Positions 25,662 to 35,655 are shown, counted from the first letter of the stretch. The stretch is 64,000 bases of DNA from Nostoc sp. TCL240-02 (GCF_013343235.1 NZ_CP040094.1:7435001-7499000), one strand, 5' to 3'. Numbers and translations are program-made. The notes: a model not told the origin generated them from the sequence alone.

Positions 25662-26162
25662 TTATATTTGTAGATATCTATAAACTTTTTTACAATTAAC
25701 ATTTCTAATCGAATAGAAATGGACAGTCCAAAAGCCAGAATATTTAACTGTTTTCCACACTTGATAACCCGTGATAGCGAAAACATTTTTGTTCATAAAT
25801 TTACTACCAAAATCTTCCGAACTCTTGCAGATATAAATGACTCCTGGGCTGGAGAATAATAAATATTGCAGATGTTGGAAATTTTCAAGTAGCGTCCACC
25901 ATATTTCCCAATATGAACGCCTAACTACATCTTGTGATTGTAGCCTGCTAAAGTTGAGTACTGTTTGGTTCGCTTTTAGCCCAATGCCTTCTGTTATTAG
26001 CAATCCGATAAACTGGAAAGTGACGTTGAAGATAGTGCGAAATCGTCTTTCACCCTCACACAATGCTACTTCTGCTACACGGGAGGTACTATTCACAGAA
26101 ACTGCCATGAGGTGATTCGATTTGTCCTGTCTGTCAGTACTATAGCGCGTGCTAGTGACCAT
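25662..26162 (-). pseudogene. Relic of a multi-PAS sensor kinase gene
   Basis: The open frame codes 166 residues, but only pieces are meaningful. ALCEGERRFRTIFNVTFQFI and GLLITEGIGLKANQTVLNFS form the front of a PAS domain. After RRSYWEIWWT it jumps to LENFQHLQYLLFSSPGVIYI and FGSKFMNKNVFAITGYQ, the front of another PAS domain. The rest is unrelated and there is no kinase domain. This fits an internal deletion plus loss of the 3' part of a hybrid kinase gene. Its position behind the REC-EAL gene on the same strand suggests they once formed a two-component set. Confidence 0.72.
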
Positions 26163-26365
26163 TTGTACTTGGGTAATTGTCTCTTAACGAGAATTTGATA
26201 TCCTACCTCAAATGAACTAATACTGGTGTCAATACTTATCGGGTTTTGGGGAAAACGGGAAGGGGAAAGGGTTTAAATTTACCTTTACCTCTTACCATTT
26301 AAGCTTTCTCCAGACCAAAAGAGAGATTGTTGGGTTTATCCGACAAGTATTGTTCTGCCTCTTCA

Positions 26366-29203
26366 CTAGAGATGCAACTGCACCCGCCGTTCGCCATAAC
26401 GCAATAGTCTTTCTATAGTTACAAGCCGATTTTCCCAAACTTTGACTTGATAGGAATTCGACTTAATTTCTTGGCTCATCAATACCCGAAATTGTGACTG
26501 GAAGCGAGTTAGAGAGGCTTTTGCCACTAGTAAATTACTAGGAGAAGGAGAAGCAGCAAGCTGATTTAAAGCAGTCCGTAAAACTTCTGCCTGGTTGTTA
26601 AAATCTGATATTGTCTGGGCAGGTCTTTCTGGTGGGTTATTTTGAAAAACAAACTTCCATTCTCGTTGCAGCGCGGTGTAACGGATGGCGGCAGTTTGAA
26701 AAGGTTGACGGTGAGGAATCGGTTCACTTTTTGTAGATTGAACTCTACCTTGAGTGCTAATAAAAAGTTTTTGTAGTTCGTTATTAAAATTCTCTGCGGC
26801 AAAGAGTGCGTAACCACTAACTGGCAAGTCTCTTACTAACTGGAGTTGATCGAACGTCCCGATTGTTGGTAAAGAAAGTAAGCGAATTCCCGGCACTAAC
26901 AATGTAGCTCCCAATTGTTTAGAGGCTATCCAGGGTTGGGCTAGTCGTTGGAAGCGAGAAGTATCTAGAGCATAAGTCATGGGAACGATTAAATCCACAT
27001 CTCCTCGCCTTGCCCAAGTTTCCCAGTTTTGTTGAATTTTCTGAATCCGCTCTTGTTCTGGCAAAGGAAATACTGCAACCGACAAAATCAAATTCGGTCG
27101 TTTTTGTCGCAACTGCTCTGAAACTTTCGCAACAAAGCTATCAACTTGCTCAGTCCGAAATGTTGTCCACTTTTGCCATAGTTCTAGTTGGCTGGGAGAA
27201 ATATTTATCGGATCTACACCAGTAAGTTGCTGAAACTGCCCTCTTGCAGCTTTGCCATAGCCATAAATTCGACCTGCTGATGGGTCTTGAAAGGGGTAGC
27301 GAATGTAGTCTAGCTGTAGACCATCCACATCATAACGAGTAACGATTTCCTCGTACAGTTTGAGTAAGTATTGCCGTACTTCGGGGTTGGCTGGGTCAAA
27401 GAATGGCTTAGTCTGACCAACGGGGATCATGTTGCCAAGATTATCGTAGTTTGCCCAATCGGGATGAGCCGCTAGTACTGGTCCTGGATAATTTGGATTA
27501 AGGTTGATAATCTCATTATGCCGTTGATTGCCAGCAGCAAAAGTCCAAACCCAAGCGTGTAATTCCATGTCGCGCTCATGGGCTAATTTCACCGCATCTT
27601 CTAGTGGGTTCCACCCATGAATTAAGGGGTTTTGCTCTTTTGCAACTTGGCTGGGATAAATAGTATAGCCAGCATTAACGGTTTCAAAGAAGACAGTATT
27701 AATCCCAGTTTGGGCTAGGCGATCAAAAATCTGGGCTAGTCCCGCCTTGCTACCAGCACGAACAATTGTCCCCCTATCTAACCAAACTGCCCGAATTTCT
27801 GGTTGAGCCACTCTTTGATCGACAGGGAACTGCTGCCACAAAATCGTCTTTGCTGCCAGCCACTGCTGACGAGCTAGAGCATAGTTTTTTTGGGCAATCA
27901 ATTGTGGTAAGTTTTTGGCAATTACCCTTACTTGTGCCAAGGCTTGGTCTTTACTTGTGGCTAACCCACCCAATTTAGTTGAGGCTAATTGTATTGGCTG
28001 ATCCTTGACAGATTGAGAGTTGTAGGTTTCCAGATGCCTGGAGGTCTGTTTTCCCTCAGATATGCCAACGCCTTCCTTAACCACATCGGCTAACACCGCT
28101 AAATGAGCGCTTTCCACCCGGCCAATGAGATTTTCTAGCTCTTGTTGGAGAGCGATCGCTTGATTGCTGTCAATCGGCTCATTGGAGTTGGGTGCAACAT
28201 CTAGACGCACCGCCTGTTCCAGCTGGTCAATGGCCTCTTGCGAAGTTGGTGGTTTAACTATAGGAAGCGCTCTCGGTATGGGAGCAGTGGCAGTTTTGGG
28301 AGGAGGAGATAAGGGAGATGAACTACTCCTCTGCCCCTCTGCCCCTCTGCTCCCCTGCTCCCCTGCTCCCCTGCCCCCTGCCCCCTGCTCCCCTACCCCC
28401 TGCCCCCTTGGTGCAGCCGCTACTGTTGTAGAGCAGTTTGGGGAACCTCCTGCTACTTTTTTCATCCGATTCGATGGCGCTAGCGCTGTCAAATAGTGAT
28501 TTATAGAAGCTTTTAACCAGGCATTATCTAATTCGGCGGCTGAGGCTGTATCTGTTCCCCAGCGCCAGCCCAAAAAGGTGGTACGCTCGGTTGTCACTAC
28601 TGCGGCTGGATTATCTTTGGAATTCCAAACAGCAGGAGATTCAGTGCCCATATCATTAGGAATCACAACGCCGCCGCGTACTTTGCCAAAGAGTTCAGTT
28701 TGATTTGCCCATTCTGGGATTTTGGTTTTTGTGGGCTTGATCTGTTCTATGTCACTGAGGCTGAATCCCCAATAACCTCCCAAGAGCGATCGCAATAACT
28801 GCCGCACTCCTGCTGATGACAAACTACCCACGGGGCCGCTAGCAATCAAGCGCCCTCCCTTACTCATCCATTCTTCGAGAGCGATCGCTTGGGTTGGGGT
28901 TAGCGTCTCGACGTTGGGCAAAAATAATACCCGGCGATCGCCCCAATCTGCACTACTCTTGACATCGCTTAGGGGAATTACACAATATTTCATCCCTATT
29001 GTCTGCAAGCGGTCAGTTATTCCTGTCCATTGATTCGCATTTTCTTGGCTTTGTACTACGCTCAATACAGGTTCTTCAGTCGCCGCCGTGACTGGCAAAA
29101 TACTAAAACTATTTAAAATTAAAAAGTTAAAACTTAAAATGAAGAATCCGGCTTTCTTTATTTGAAAATTTGCCTTTTCATGAAACTCTTTCCGATTCTT
29201 CAC
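26366..29203 (-). CDS. Secreted family-10-like glycosyl hydrolase (GHL10/DUF187)
   Basis: The 945-residue protein has a signal peptide (to about 41, PVTAAT), an N-terminal DUF4350-like or amidotransferase-like domain (45-245), a linker, and a (beta/alpha)8 GHL10 domain starting at IRAVWLDRGTIVRAG (about 470) and including INTVFFETVNAGYTIYPS, HAWVWTFAAGN, YDVDGLQLDYIRYPF and DVDLIVPMTYA. The Asp residues in DGLQLDYIRYPF are likely catalytic. Such proteins act on cell-wall or extracellular glycans. The linker at 265-303 is encoded by tandem heptamer repeats. ATG 29203 is the only sensible start. Confidence 0.85.
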   Translation of the reverse strand: MKNRKEFHEKANFQIKKAGFFILSFNFLILNSFSILPVTAATEEPVLSVVQSQENANQWTGITDRLQTIGMKYCVIPLSDVKSSADWGDRRVLFLPNVETLTPTQAIALEEWMSKGGRLIASGPVGSLSSAGVRQLLRSLLGGYWGFSLSDIEQIKPTKTKIPEWANQTELFGKVRGGVVIPNDMGTESPAVWNSKDNPAAVVTTERTTFLGWRWGTDTASAAELDNAWLKASINHYLTALAPSNRMKKVAGGSPNCSTTVAAAPRGQGVGEQGAGGRGAGEQGSRGAEGQRSSSSPLSPPPKTATAPIPRALPIVKPPTSQEAIDQLEQAVRLDVAPNSNEPIDSNQAIALQQELENLIGRVESAHLAVLADVVKEGVGISEGKQTSRHLETYNSQSVKDQPIQLASTKLGGLATSKDQALAQVRVIAKNLPQLIAQKNYALARQQWLAAKTILWQQFPVDQRVAQPEIRAVWLDRGTIVRAGSKAGLAQIFDRLAQTGINTVFFETVNAGYTIYPSQVAKEQNPLIHGWNPLEDAVKLAHERDMELHAWVWTFAAGNQRHNEIINLNPNYPGPVLAAHPDWANYDNLGNMIPVGQTKPFFDPANPEVRQYLLKLYEEIVTRYDVDGLQLDYIRYPFQDPSAGRIYGYGKAARGQFQQLTGVDPINISPSQLELWQKWTTFRTEQVDSFVAKVSEQLRQKRPNLILSVAVFPLPEQERIQKIQQNWETWARRGDVDLIVPMTYALDTSRFQRLAQPWIASKQLGATLLVPGIRLLSLPTIGTFDQLQLVRDLPVSGYALFAAENFNNELQKLFISTQGRVQSTKSEPIPHRQPFQTAAIRYTALQREWKFVFQNNPPERPAQTISDFNNQAEVLRTALNQLAASPSPSNLLVAKASLTRFQSQFRVLMSQEIKSNSYQVKVWENRLVTIERLLRYGERRVQLHL
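28318..28411. repeat. CCCCTGC/CCCCTCT heptamer block inside the GH10-like gene
   Basis: About a dozen CTCCCCTGC, GCCCCTCT and GCCCCCT units lie within the gene and encode a Gly/Gln/Glu/Ala-rich linker on the minus strand (residues 265-303). The frame stays open. It falls between two folded domains, where an insertion is least harmful. Confidence 0.8.
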
Positions 29204-29300
29204 TACTGACTCCTCAGTGGATTAATTATTAGGCATTACTTCTTATTTATCATCCAGCATAACAATAAATTACCTCCGAAAAACAACTGATCTTTGATAA

Positions 29301-30638
29301 TTAAACCTTAACAGAACTGTATGTGCATGTTTTGATTAAATCTTCAACTCCTGCTATGGGGAAAATTTTTGTATTTAGTCTTCCAGCTAATTCCTCAATA
29401 CTCATATCATCTAAAAATACCAATTCCCCATTTTTTAACATGACATTGGGGAGCAAAATACCATCACCTAAATCTTGACCTTCTAAATTTAGAAGTAAAT
29501 CATGGCCAGTTAATAATCCGGTTACACTGATAGTTTGTCCCCAATAATCACTACATAAAGCCCGCATATTGACCTCTAAACCCTCAACACAATTTAAGCG
29601 TTTCAAAATTGGTTGAAATGCTTTTTCTACGGCGTTGCCCACTACCCAGGTCAATTTTCTTTGAGGATATACTTTTGGCGGGAGTAATTCTGCTGCAACG
29701 GTGGCAAATTGCTTGATAAATAGTTGAATCGAACCAACTCCGTTATCAATTTGGGGATATTCTTCATATTCAGACTCGCTGGGTAATTCTTCACCTGCAA
29801 TTAAAAACCACTCATCGGCTAACCAAACAACGCTAGAACCAAATTTTTGGCGAAATTGCCGTGAGAGTATTTGCACTTGAGAAATCACTTCTTGAGCTTT
29901 TTCTCTAGTTACAGGTATAAGTTCATCTTCTGGAGGGCGAAACCGTGTCAACCCAACTGGCACAACTGCCACTGATGCCACCGTAGGGACTTCACCAGTA
30001 TGAAAAGACGTTAAATCTTTAAGAGTTTTTTCTAGATGTTTGCCATCATTTATACCAGGACAAACTACAACTTGAGCATGAATTTGTAATCGCCTTTTTT
30101 GAAACCATTTGAGTTGTTGTAAAATTTGTCCGGCACGCTGATTTTTTAATAGTCTAATTCTCACATCAGCTTCTGTCGCATGAACAGAAACATATAATGG
30201 AGACAAGCGCATTTGCTCAATTCGCTGCCATTCTCTTTCTGGCAAATTGGTCAGGGTAAGATAAGAACCGTACAAAAAGCTTAGACGATAATCGTCGTCT
30301 TTCAAATACAAGCTGGTGCGTTTACCAGGTGGCTGTTGATCGATAAAGCAAAATGGACAGCGATTATTACACTGAATTAAGCCATCAAATAGGGCTGTTT
30401 CAAATTCTAGCCCCAAGTCTTGATCGTAATCTTTTTCAATTTCCAGACTATGAGTTTTACCAGCAGCATCTAAAACTTCTAGTTCCAAAATTTCATCAGC
30501 ACACAAAAACTGATAATCAATTAAATCGCGGGGACGTGTACCATTGATTGCAACGATCGCATCCCCAGCCTCAAAGCCAATCTCGGCGGCTATTGAGTCG
30601 GGAAGAACCTTGGTAATTCGGGCAGGATTAATATTCAT
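29301..30638 (-). CDS. DUF512/radical-SAM-like Fe-S protein with PDZ domain (TIGR03279-type)
   Basis: The 445-residue protein has a PDZ-like domain (about 1-70, ITKVLPDSIAAEIGFEAGDAIVAING) and a cysteine motif CNNRCPFC at 90-97 followed by FIDQQPPGKRTSLYLKDDDYR, then the DUF512 C-terminus. It belongs to a cyanobacterial Fe-S family of unknown reaction. The frame runs on upstream to 30728, but that extension (APCPMPHAQCPMPNAPCPM) is translated heptamer repeat, so ATG 30638 is chosen. The first codons of the gene abut the repeat directly. Confidence 0.88.
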   Translation of the reverse strand: MNINPARITKVLPDSIAAEIGFEAGDAIVAINGTRPRDLIDYQFLCADEILELEVLDAAGKTHSLEIEKDYDQDLGLEFETALFDGLIQCNNRCPFCFIDQQPPGKRTSLYLKDDDYRLSFLYGSYLTLTNLPEREWQRIEQMRLSPLYVSVHATEADVRIRLLKNQRAGQILQQLKWFQKRRLQIHAQVVVCPGINDGKHLEKTLKDLTSFHTGEVPTVASVAVVPVGLTRFRPPEDELIPVTREKAQEVISQVQILSRQFRQKFGSSVVWLADEWFLIAGEELPSESEYEEYPQIDNGVGSIQLFIKQFATVAAELLPPKVYPQRKLTWVVGNAVEKAFQPILKRLNCVEGLEVNMRALCSDYWGQTISVTGLLTGHDLLLNLEGQDLGDGILLPNVMLKNGELVFLDDMSIEELAGRLNTKIFPIAGVEDLIKTCTYSSVKV

Positions 30639-30733
30639 GGGGCATGGGGCATTGGGCATGGGGCATTGGGCATGGGGCATTGGGCATGGGGCATTGGGCA
30701 TTTGTTTTAAACAAATGACCAATGACAAATGAC
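30636..30733. repeat. GGGCATT/GGGGCAT and CAAATGAC heptamer tract
   Basis: About ten GGGGCAT/GGGCATT units cover 30636-30703, followed by AAATGACCAATGACAAATGAC (30713-30733). The tract lies immediately upstream of the DUF512 gene start and just after the uppP stop, so the leader region of the DUF512 gene is replaced by repeat DNA. Confidence 0.85.
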
Positions 30734-30743
30734 TATTATGAAA

Positions 30744-31568
30744 TTATCCTTTCCAACCTGATGCGATCGCAGCTAAAATTGCGCTACCGAATGCTAATCT
30801 ATACCAAACAAAAACCAGAGTGTTTTTGGTTGCTAAGTATTTGATTAAGAATGCAATTGATAGGTAGGAAAAAATAAAGGTTGAAATAATCCCTACAATT
30901 AACAGTCCCACAATGTTATCTGGCAACTCGTGGGCTTGAAATGATTTGAATATTTTCAAACTTTTATACAGCGTTGCAATGGTAAGAGTTGGAAAGCCTA
31001 ACAAAAATGAGAATTTCGCTGCTGTATCGCGTTCCAATCCTAAAAATAAGGCAGTTGTCAACGTTGATCCAGAACGAGAAACGCCGGGAATTAAAGCAAG
31101 TGTTTGTCCCAAGCCAACTAAAATCCCATCTCGAATCTGCAATGAATCAAAACCTCGCTTGCGAGTACCAATTTTTTCTGCTAAAGCTAGTAACAGTGCC
31201 ATGATGATTGACATAATGGCAATAATTAATGCACTTTCCGGTAGAATGTCTTTCAAAAGAAAGCCGAAAACCAAGGCAGGTAGAGTTCCTACTACAATCC
31301 CCACAAGAATTTTCCACTCCTCACGTTGCCAATCTTTATCTTTAAATGCTTCGATTCCACCTTTGATAATATTAGTAATCAGCGACCAGAAATAACCCAC
31401 AATTGCGATAACACTGCCAAATTGAATGGCATCGACAAAATCTTTAGAACCTAACTCTTTCCAACCAAATATCTTGGTAAAAATCAGAAGATGTGCAGTG
31501 CTACTAATTGGCAAAAACTCTGTAATACCTTGAACAATACCCAAAATAAAAGCTTGAATAAACTCCAT
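30744..31568 (-). CDS. uppP: Undecaprenyl-diphosphatase
   Basis: The 274-residue integral membrane protein has the UppP/BacA motifs GITEFLPISSTAHL (19-32) with the (E/Q)xxxE-like catalytic stretch and PGVSRSGSTLTTALFLGL near 160-177. It recycles the undecaprenyl carrier used in peptidoglycan and polysaccharide export and confers bacitracin tolerance. Seven to eight hydrophobic helices are visible. ATG 31568 gives the family length. It stands alone on the minus strand, downstream of a 456-base gap. Confidence 0.94.
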   Translation of the reverse strand: MEFIQAFILGIVQGITEFLPISSTAHLLIFTKIFGWKELGSKDFVDAIQFGSVIAIVGYFWSLITNIIKGGIEAFKDKDWQREEWKILVGIVVGTLPALVFGFLLKDILPESALIIAIMSIIMALLLALAEKIGTRKRGFDSLQIRDGILVGLGQTLALIPGVSRSGSTLTTALFLGLERDTAAKFSFLLGFPTLTIATLYKSLKIFKSFQAHELPDNIVGLLIVGIISTFIFSYLSIAFLIKYLATKNTLVFVWYRLAFGSAILAAIASGWKG

Positions 31569-32024
31569 AGCAATTAATACCTTTTTCCTTTTCTAGACAT
31601 CATTATGAACATTGATTGTCTAGATGATGTTGCTTTATATACTCTCTACTGCACCTAATCTTATAGAAATTCGATTTTACCGATCAATAACATCATCTAA
31701 GACGCTGACCATGTTCTTACACCCACCTGAATAAGTCAACGAAATTTTGCCAGTTCATCAAACTTTAATATTTAGCAGACTGATGCTGTTCGCTTTTTAA
31801 CTGTTATATTTTACCTTTCATCTCTCTGTAGTTCCCTATCTACAAGGAACTACAGAGCAGCTTTGTACATAGTGCAACTTGAATGGATTAGTCTGGCGCA
31901 GAATGTTTTGTCTAGTTTGCACCTGCGCTCGACGAAATTTCAGTATAATTACAATGCCCCAGGGGGGGATTTTAAAATGTGATATCTTAAATAAGATAAA
32001 GTTTAGTAACAAATATTAAAAACT
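31569..32024. other. Divergent gene-free region with a 12-bp perfect hairpin
   Basis: This 456-base gap separates divergent uppP and the DUF3120 gene. It holds a perfect inverted repeat, CTCTGTAGTTCC (31824-31835) and GGAACTACAGAG (31846-31857), with a 10-base loop and no T-tract. A TATAAT hexamer is at 31944-31949, suitable as a -10 box for the DUF3120 gene, with only a weak TTGCAC (31917-31922) at a long 21-base spacing. Nothing else is recognised. Confidence 0.55.
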
Positions 32025-32804
32025 TTGATTAATAATACACTGTCCTCCTACACTGCTTCTACCCCTTCTATTGATACCGAGTTGGATTTGGCTGATACTG
32101 GGCAGAATGGCATCAGGCAATTGGAATCTGCACTCTCTTTTTCTCCCTCTTTACCTTTATCTATTTCTGCCAGACAAAATTGGTTAGTATTTGCGGCGGC
32201 GGTATTTTTGGTATCAGTGCCAGTATTTGTAGAAGCGCCAATAGTGCGATCGCTACCAACTCTCAGTTTAGCGCTGACAGCATTTTGGGTGTGGCTAAGT
32301 TTTACCTTAATGTCACGTCCTGCAACATACATCTGGGGCGATTTGCTCTTAGGGTTTAGCTGGAGTTGGTTAGCAGGCGCGATTTACTGGGGCTGGTTAC
32401 GTTGGGAACCCGTATGGCATCTACCAGTAGAATCTATAGGATTACCGTTTGCTTGCTGGTGTCTAGCGAAGAATTGGGGTAAGGTTGGTAGCTGGTTTTA
32501 TTTAGGATCTTTACTCGGTACTGTTTTAACAGACGTATATTTTTATCTAGTAGACTTGATGCCTTACTGGAGGCAAATTATGAGAGTGGATGCAGATTTA
32601 GCACCACAAATCTTACAAAATGCCCTGATGCAAGTACAAACACCTTGGGGACAAACTTGGGCTATAGTTCTCGCGTTAATGCTGTTAACAGTTGGGATTT
32701 TCGCTTTAGGTGGAAAGCAAAGACACTGGTATGCCTTTGGTGGCGCAGTTTTAAGCACCATTTTGGTAGACAGCCTGTTTTTGTTAGCTGCGATCGCAGC
32801 GTGA
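32025..32804 (+). CDS. DUF3120 membrane protein
   Basis: The 259-residue protein has a polar N-terminus (1-45) and about six hydrophobic segments; WLVFAAAVFLVSVPVFVEAP, IWGDLLLGFSWSWLAGAIYWGWLRWEP and GKVGSWFYLGSLLGTVLTD are typical of DUF3120, a family found in cyanobacteria and plastid-related lineages with no assigned function. The upstream part has no ATG; the frame begins with TTG 32025, and the N-terminal extent is uncertain. It is probably a conserved photosynthetic-lineage membrane protein. Confidence 0.8.
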   Translation: MINNTLSSYTASTPSIDTELDLADTGQNGIRQLESALSFSPSLPLSISARQNWLVFAAAVFLVSVPVFVEAPIVRSLPTLSLALTAFWVWLSFTLMSRPATYIWGDLLLGFSWSWLAGAIYWGWLRWEPVWHLPVESIGLPFACWCLAKNWGKVGSWFYLGSLLGTVLTDVYFYLVDLMPYWRQIMRVDADLAPQILQNALMQVQTPWGQTWAIVLALMLLTVGIFALGGKQRHWYAFGGAVLSTILVDSLFLLAAIAA

Positions 32805-33342
32805 AGGAGACAGGACGCAGGACGCTTCTATTACCAAAACTTTTTCTAGTCAGCCTACAGCACATCAAGAATGATGCTGTAGATAAGTAATTAGTTAAGA
32901 AATATTACATAACAGTCCATTACCCTCAAGTCTTCTTGCTAGGGTTTTTGGTATTAGACATCGACGGTTTCGTATCTGCTTAAAAGGTAAAATCAGCAAC
33001 CCCGAAAAGATTTCATCTTGCAGGGAATACTACCAGGATCGTTGATATAAGGCTATTACAGCTATGTAGCCACTGCGATCGCGATAAAAATTTTTGTCAA
33101 AACCACAGTCAAACCCAGTAACAGTAAATATTGTGGATATTAATACGCTGTATATTAGTTTCTGATGACTGCTGTGTTGATTAAGCTATCAGGTTTTGTT
33201 CTTTGTCCTTTGTCCTGTGTCCTCTAACGTAGACGCATTAGCGGCTTCCCGCAGGGTATGACCAATGACCAATGACTAATGACCAATTACGGCTGTTAGC
33301 TTAAAATTTTTATTTCTGTTTGATGGAAAGAGGTAGAAAATC
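32805..33342. other. Gene-free region upstream of psbU
   Basis: This 538-base stretch contains a hairpin just after the DUF3120 gene (CTACAGCACATCA to TGATGCTGTAG, 32855-32882, with a two-base bulge). At 33199-33224 there are TTTGTCC repeats, at 33232-33256 a dispersed GCATTAGCGGCTTCCCGCAG repeat, and at 33257-33289 CCAATGAC units. A GAAAGAGG ribosome-binding site at 33326-33333 precedes psbU. I see no open frame of quality and no recognised RNA gene. Confidence 0.55.
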
Positions 33343-33771
33343 GTGAAAGGATTGGCGCGTTTATTAACAGTGTTTAGTTTGTTACTTAGTTGCTGGGGAT
33401 GGTTGGGAACAACTCAGATAGCCCAAGCTGCTAGTTTCAACAGTTTTGCTTTTCCTCAAGTCCCAATTTTGGCAATTGAGCGGCAGAATCGGGCAGATAA
33501 GAAGCTAGGAACGGAATTTGGGAAAAAAATTGATTTGAATAATACCAACGTCCGAGCTTTTCAACAGTTTCCAGGGCTTTATCCCACTTTGGCTAAGAAA
33601 ATCATCACAAATGCTCCCTACAAAAATGTAGAGGATGTATTGGATCTTCCAGGATTGAGCGATCGCCAAAAAGCAACCCTGCAAGCCAACTTGGATAAGT
33701 TTACCGTGACAGAATTAGAGCCTGCCTTCAACGAAGGAGACGATCGCTTTAACAACGGTATCTACAGATAA
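33343..33771 (+). CDS. psbU: Photosystem II 12 kDa extrinsic protein PsbU
   Basis: The 142-residue precursor has a thylakoid-lumen signal peptide ending in AQAASF (about residue 30) and a mature part with the PsbU core: [22 protein letters not shown] and [19 protein letters not shown], a helix-hairpin-helix-like fold. PsbU stabilises the oxygen-evolving Mn cluster. The start is a GTG with a GAAAGAGG site 9 bases upstream. A clear terminator hairpin follows the gene, so it is transcribed alone. Confidence 0.95.
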   Translation: MKGLARLLTVFSLLLSCWGWLGTTQIAQAASFNSFAFPQVPILAIERQNRADKKLGTEFGKKIDLNNTNVRAFQQFPGLYPTLAKKIITNAPYKNVEDVLDLPGLSDRQKATLQANLDKFTVTELEPAFNEGDDRFNNGIYR

Positions 33772-33797
33772 GTTGCAGTTAATCTAGCAAATAGTAG

Positions 33798-33833
33798 CCC
33801 ACTCCTGATTCTAGGGAGTGGGATTATTCTATT
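33798..33833 (+). terminator. Intrinsic terminator after psbU
   Basis: CCCACTCC and GGAGTGGG pair around a TGATTCTAG loop (33798-33822), followed by T-rich ATTATTCTATT. It is 27 bases after the psbU stop, the usual place for a Rho-independent terminator. Confidence 0.75.
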
Positions 33834-33926
33834 AAAGATAAAGAAAGACAAGAAGGACAAAGTAAAATTTTTTCCTTGTCTCCCCCTGCTCCCTTCCCCC
33901 TATCCCCTCCCCCCTCCCTCATTACC

Positions 33927-35600
33927 TTGCCTGAGATAATTCCTAGCCAATTTGATGTCTTAGTAGTCGGCGCTGGCGCTGCTGGACTATACACAGCGCT
34001 GTGTCTACCAGAGTCCTTACGAGTCGGCTTGATTACCAAAGAAACTGTTGCTTTGTCCGCTAGTGATTGGGCACAAGGTGGTATTGCCGCAGCCGTTTCC
34101 CCGGAAGATTCTCCTACGCTACACATTGAAGATACGATCCGGGCAGGTGCAGGTTTGTGCGATCGCACCGCTGTAGAATTTCTCGCCCAACTTGCTCCTA
34201 ACTGCATTCAATCCCTAGTTAACTTGGGAGTTGCTTTTGACCGTCATGGTCAAGCCTTGGCTTTAACTTTAGAAGCTGCCCACTCTCGCAACCGCGTTCT
34301 CCACGCTGCGGATACCACAGGCAGGGAAGTTACAACCACTCTCACCACTCAAGTATTACGTCGCCCGAATATTCAAGTCATTCAGCAAGCTTTAGCTTTG
34401 AGTTTGTGGATTGAACCCGAAAGCAAGCGCTGTCAGGGAATAAGCCTGTTTTATCAAGGTAAAATCACATGGATTAAAGCTGGTGCTGTAATATTAGCAA
34501 CTGGCGGTGGCGGTCAAGTATTTGCCCAAACCACTAACCCGGCTGTGAGTACAGGTGATGGGGTAGCGATCGCATATCGGGCTGGGGCTATTCTCCGCGA
34601 TTTGGAATTTGTGCAATTTCACCCCACTGCACTGACTAAAACTGGTGCCGATCGCTTCCTTATTAGCGAAGCTGTACGCGGCGAGGGGGCACACCTTGTT
34701 GATAATGAAGGGCGGCGTTTTGCCTTTGACTATCATCCTGCGGGTGAACTCGCCCCCAGAGATGTGGTCAGTAGAGCAATTTTTAGCCATTTACAACGTA
34801 CCGCCGTTGATTTGGCCACTGCCCATGTGTGGTTGGATATGCGCCCCATCCCTGCCGACAAGATTCGTCACCGCTTTCCTAACATCATTAAAGTTTGTCA
34901 GCATTGGGGAGTTGATGTTTTCCACGAACCAATTCCTGTAGCGCCTGCTGCCCATTACTGGATGGGTGGGATTGTCGCGGATCTGATGAATCGCACAAAT
35001 ATCCCTGGTTTGTACGCGGTGGGTGAAACCGCTAGTACCGGGGTGCATGGGGCAAATCGCCTTGCCAGTAATTCCCTGCTGGAATGTATTGTGTTTGGGG
35101 CCCAAATGAGCCAAATTGAGTTGGAAAATATCGGGTTGCCGTTAGAAATACCAATGTTGCCATCACGGAAATTTAGCGTTGATCCTAGTGAATGGCACAT
35201 CCAGCAAGCACAACTAGAAGCACTCAGAGAGAAGTTACCGCGTCTAGTGTGGGAAAATGCTGGTATTTGTCGAGAGCAATCAAAGTTGGAAACTGCGATC
35301 GCCACTGTTGAATCTTGGCAGCAAGATTTTGCTGCTTTGCCTTTAAGTCAATTCTTGCTTGGTTTACGCCCAGCAGAACCAGCTAGTTTTGACTTACCAA
35401 ATGTTGAACGACAATTGCGACTTTGGGCAGAAACCCGCAATTTATTAGATGTGGCTGATTTAATTCTCAAAAGTGCTGCTTTTAGAACCGAGAGCCGAGG
35501 AGGACACTACCGTTTAGACTATCCTCAATCAGACCCAAATTGGCAAGTTCACACACTTGTCCAAACAAATCATTGGTGGAAATCTCCAATATTATCTTGA
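33927..35600 (+). CDS. nadB: L-aspartate oxidase
   Basis: This flavoprotein oxidises L-aspartate to iminoaspartate, the first step of NAD synthesis. The FAD-binding motif VLVVGAGAAGLYTA is at 11-24 from the chosen start; SDWAQGGIAAAVS, HSRNRVLHAADTTGREV, EFVQFHPTAL, EAVRGEGAHLV and GLYAVGETASTGVHGANRLASNSLLE are family signatures. The frame extends to TTG 33876, but that stretch is C-rich repeat DNA coding Pro/Ser only, so TTG 33927 (557 residues) is preferred. No ATG is available. The start is thus uncertain by a few codons. Confidence 0.92.
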   Translation: MPEIIPSQFDVLVVGAGAAGLYTALCLPESLRVGLITKETVALSASDWAQGGIAAAVSPEDSPTLHIEDTIRAGAGLCDRTAVEFLAQLAPNCIQSLVNLGVAFDRHGQALALTLEAAHSRNRVLHAADTTGREVTTTLTTQVLRRPNIQVIQQALALSLWIEPESKRCQGISLFYQGKITWIKAGAVILATGGGGQVFAQTTNPAVSTGDGVAIAYRAGAILRDLEFVQFHPTALTKTGADRFLISEAVRGEGAHLVDNEGRRFAFDYHPAGELAPRDVVSRAIFSHLQRTAVDLATAHVWLDMRPIPADKIRHRFPNIIKVCQHWGVDVFHEPIPVAPAAHYWMGGIVADLMNRTNIPGLYAVGETASTGVHGANRLASNSLLECIVFGAQMSQIELENIGLPLEIPMLPSRKFSVDPSEWHIQQAQLEALREKLPRLVWENAGICREQSKLETAIATVESWQQDFAALPLSQFLLGLRPAEPASFDLPNVERQLRLWAETRNLLDVADLILKSAAFRTESRGGHYRLDYPQSDPNWQVHTLVQTNHWWKSPILS

Positions 35601-35655
35601 ACATTCTTCTGTCCCGCATTCCTCATCGTAATTATGGGCGGAGTTAGGGAGAGCC

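Noticed and set aside
30639..30728. N-terminal extension of the DUF512 protein (PCPMPHAQCPM repeats)
   Set aside because: Translated heptamer repeat; the PDZ domain begins properly from ATG 30638.
33876..33926. N-terminal extension of NadB rich in Pro and Ser
   Set aside because: Encoded by C-rich repeat DNA; the FAD-binding fold begins just after TTG 33927.
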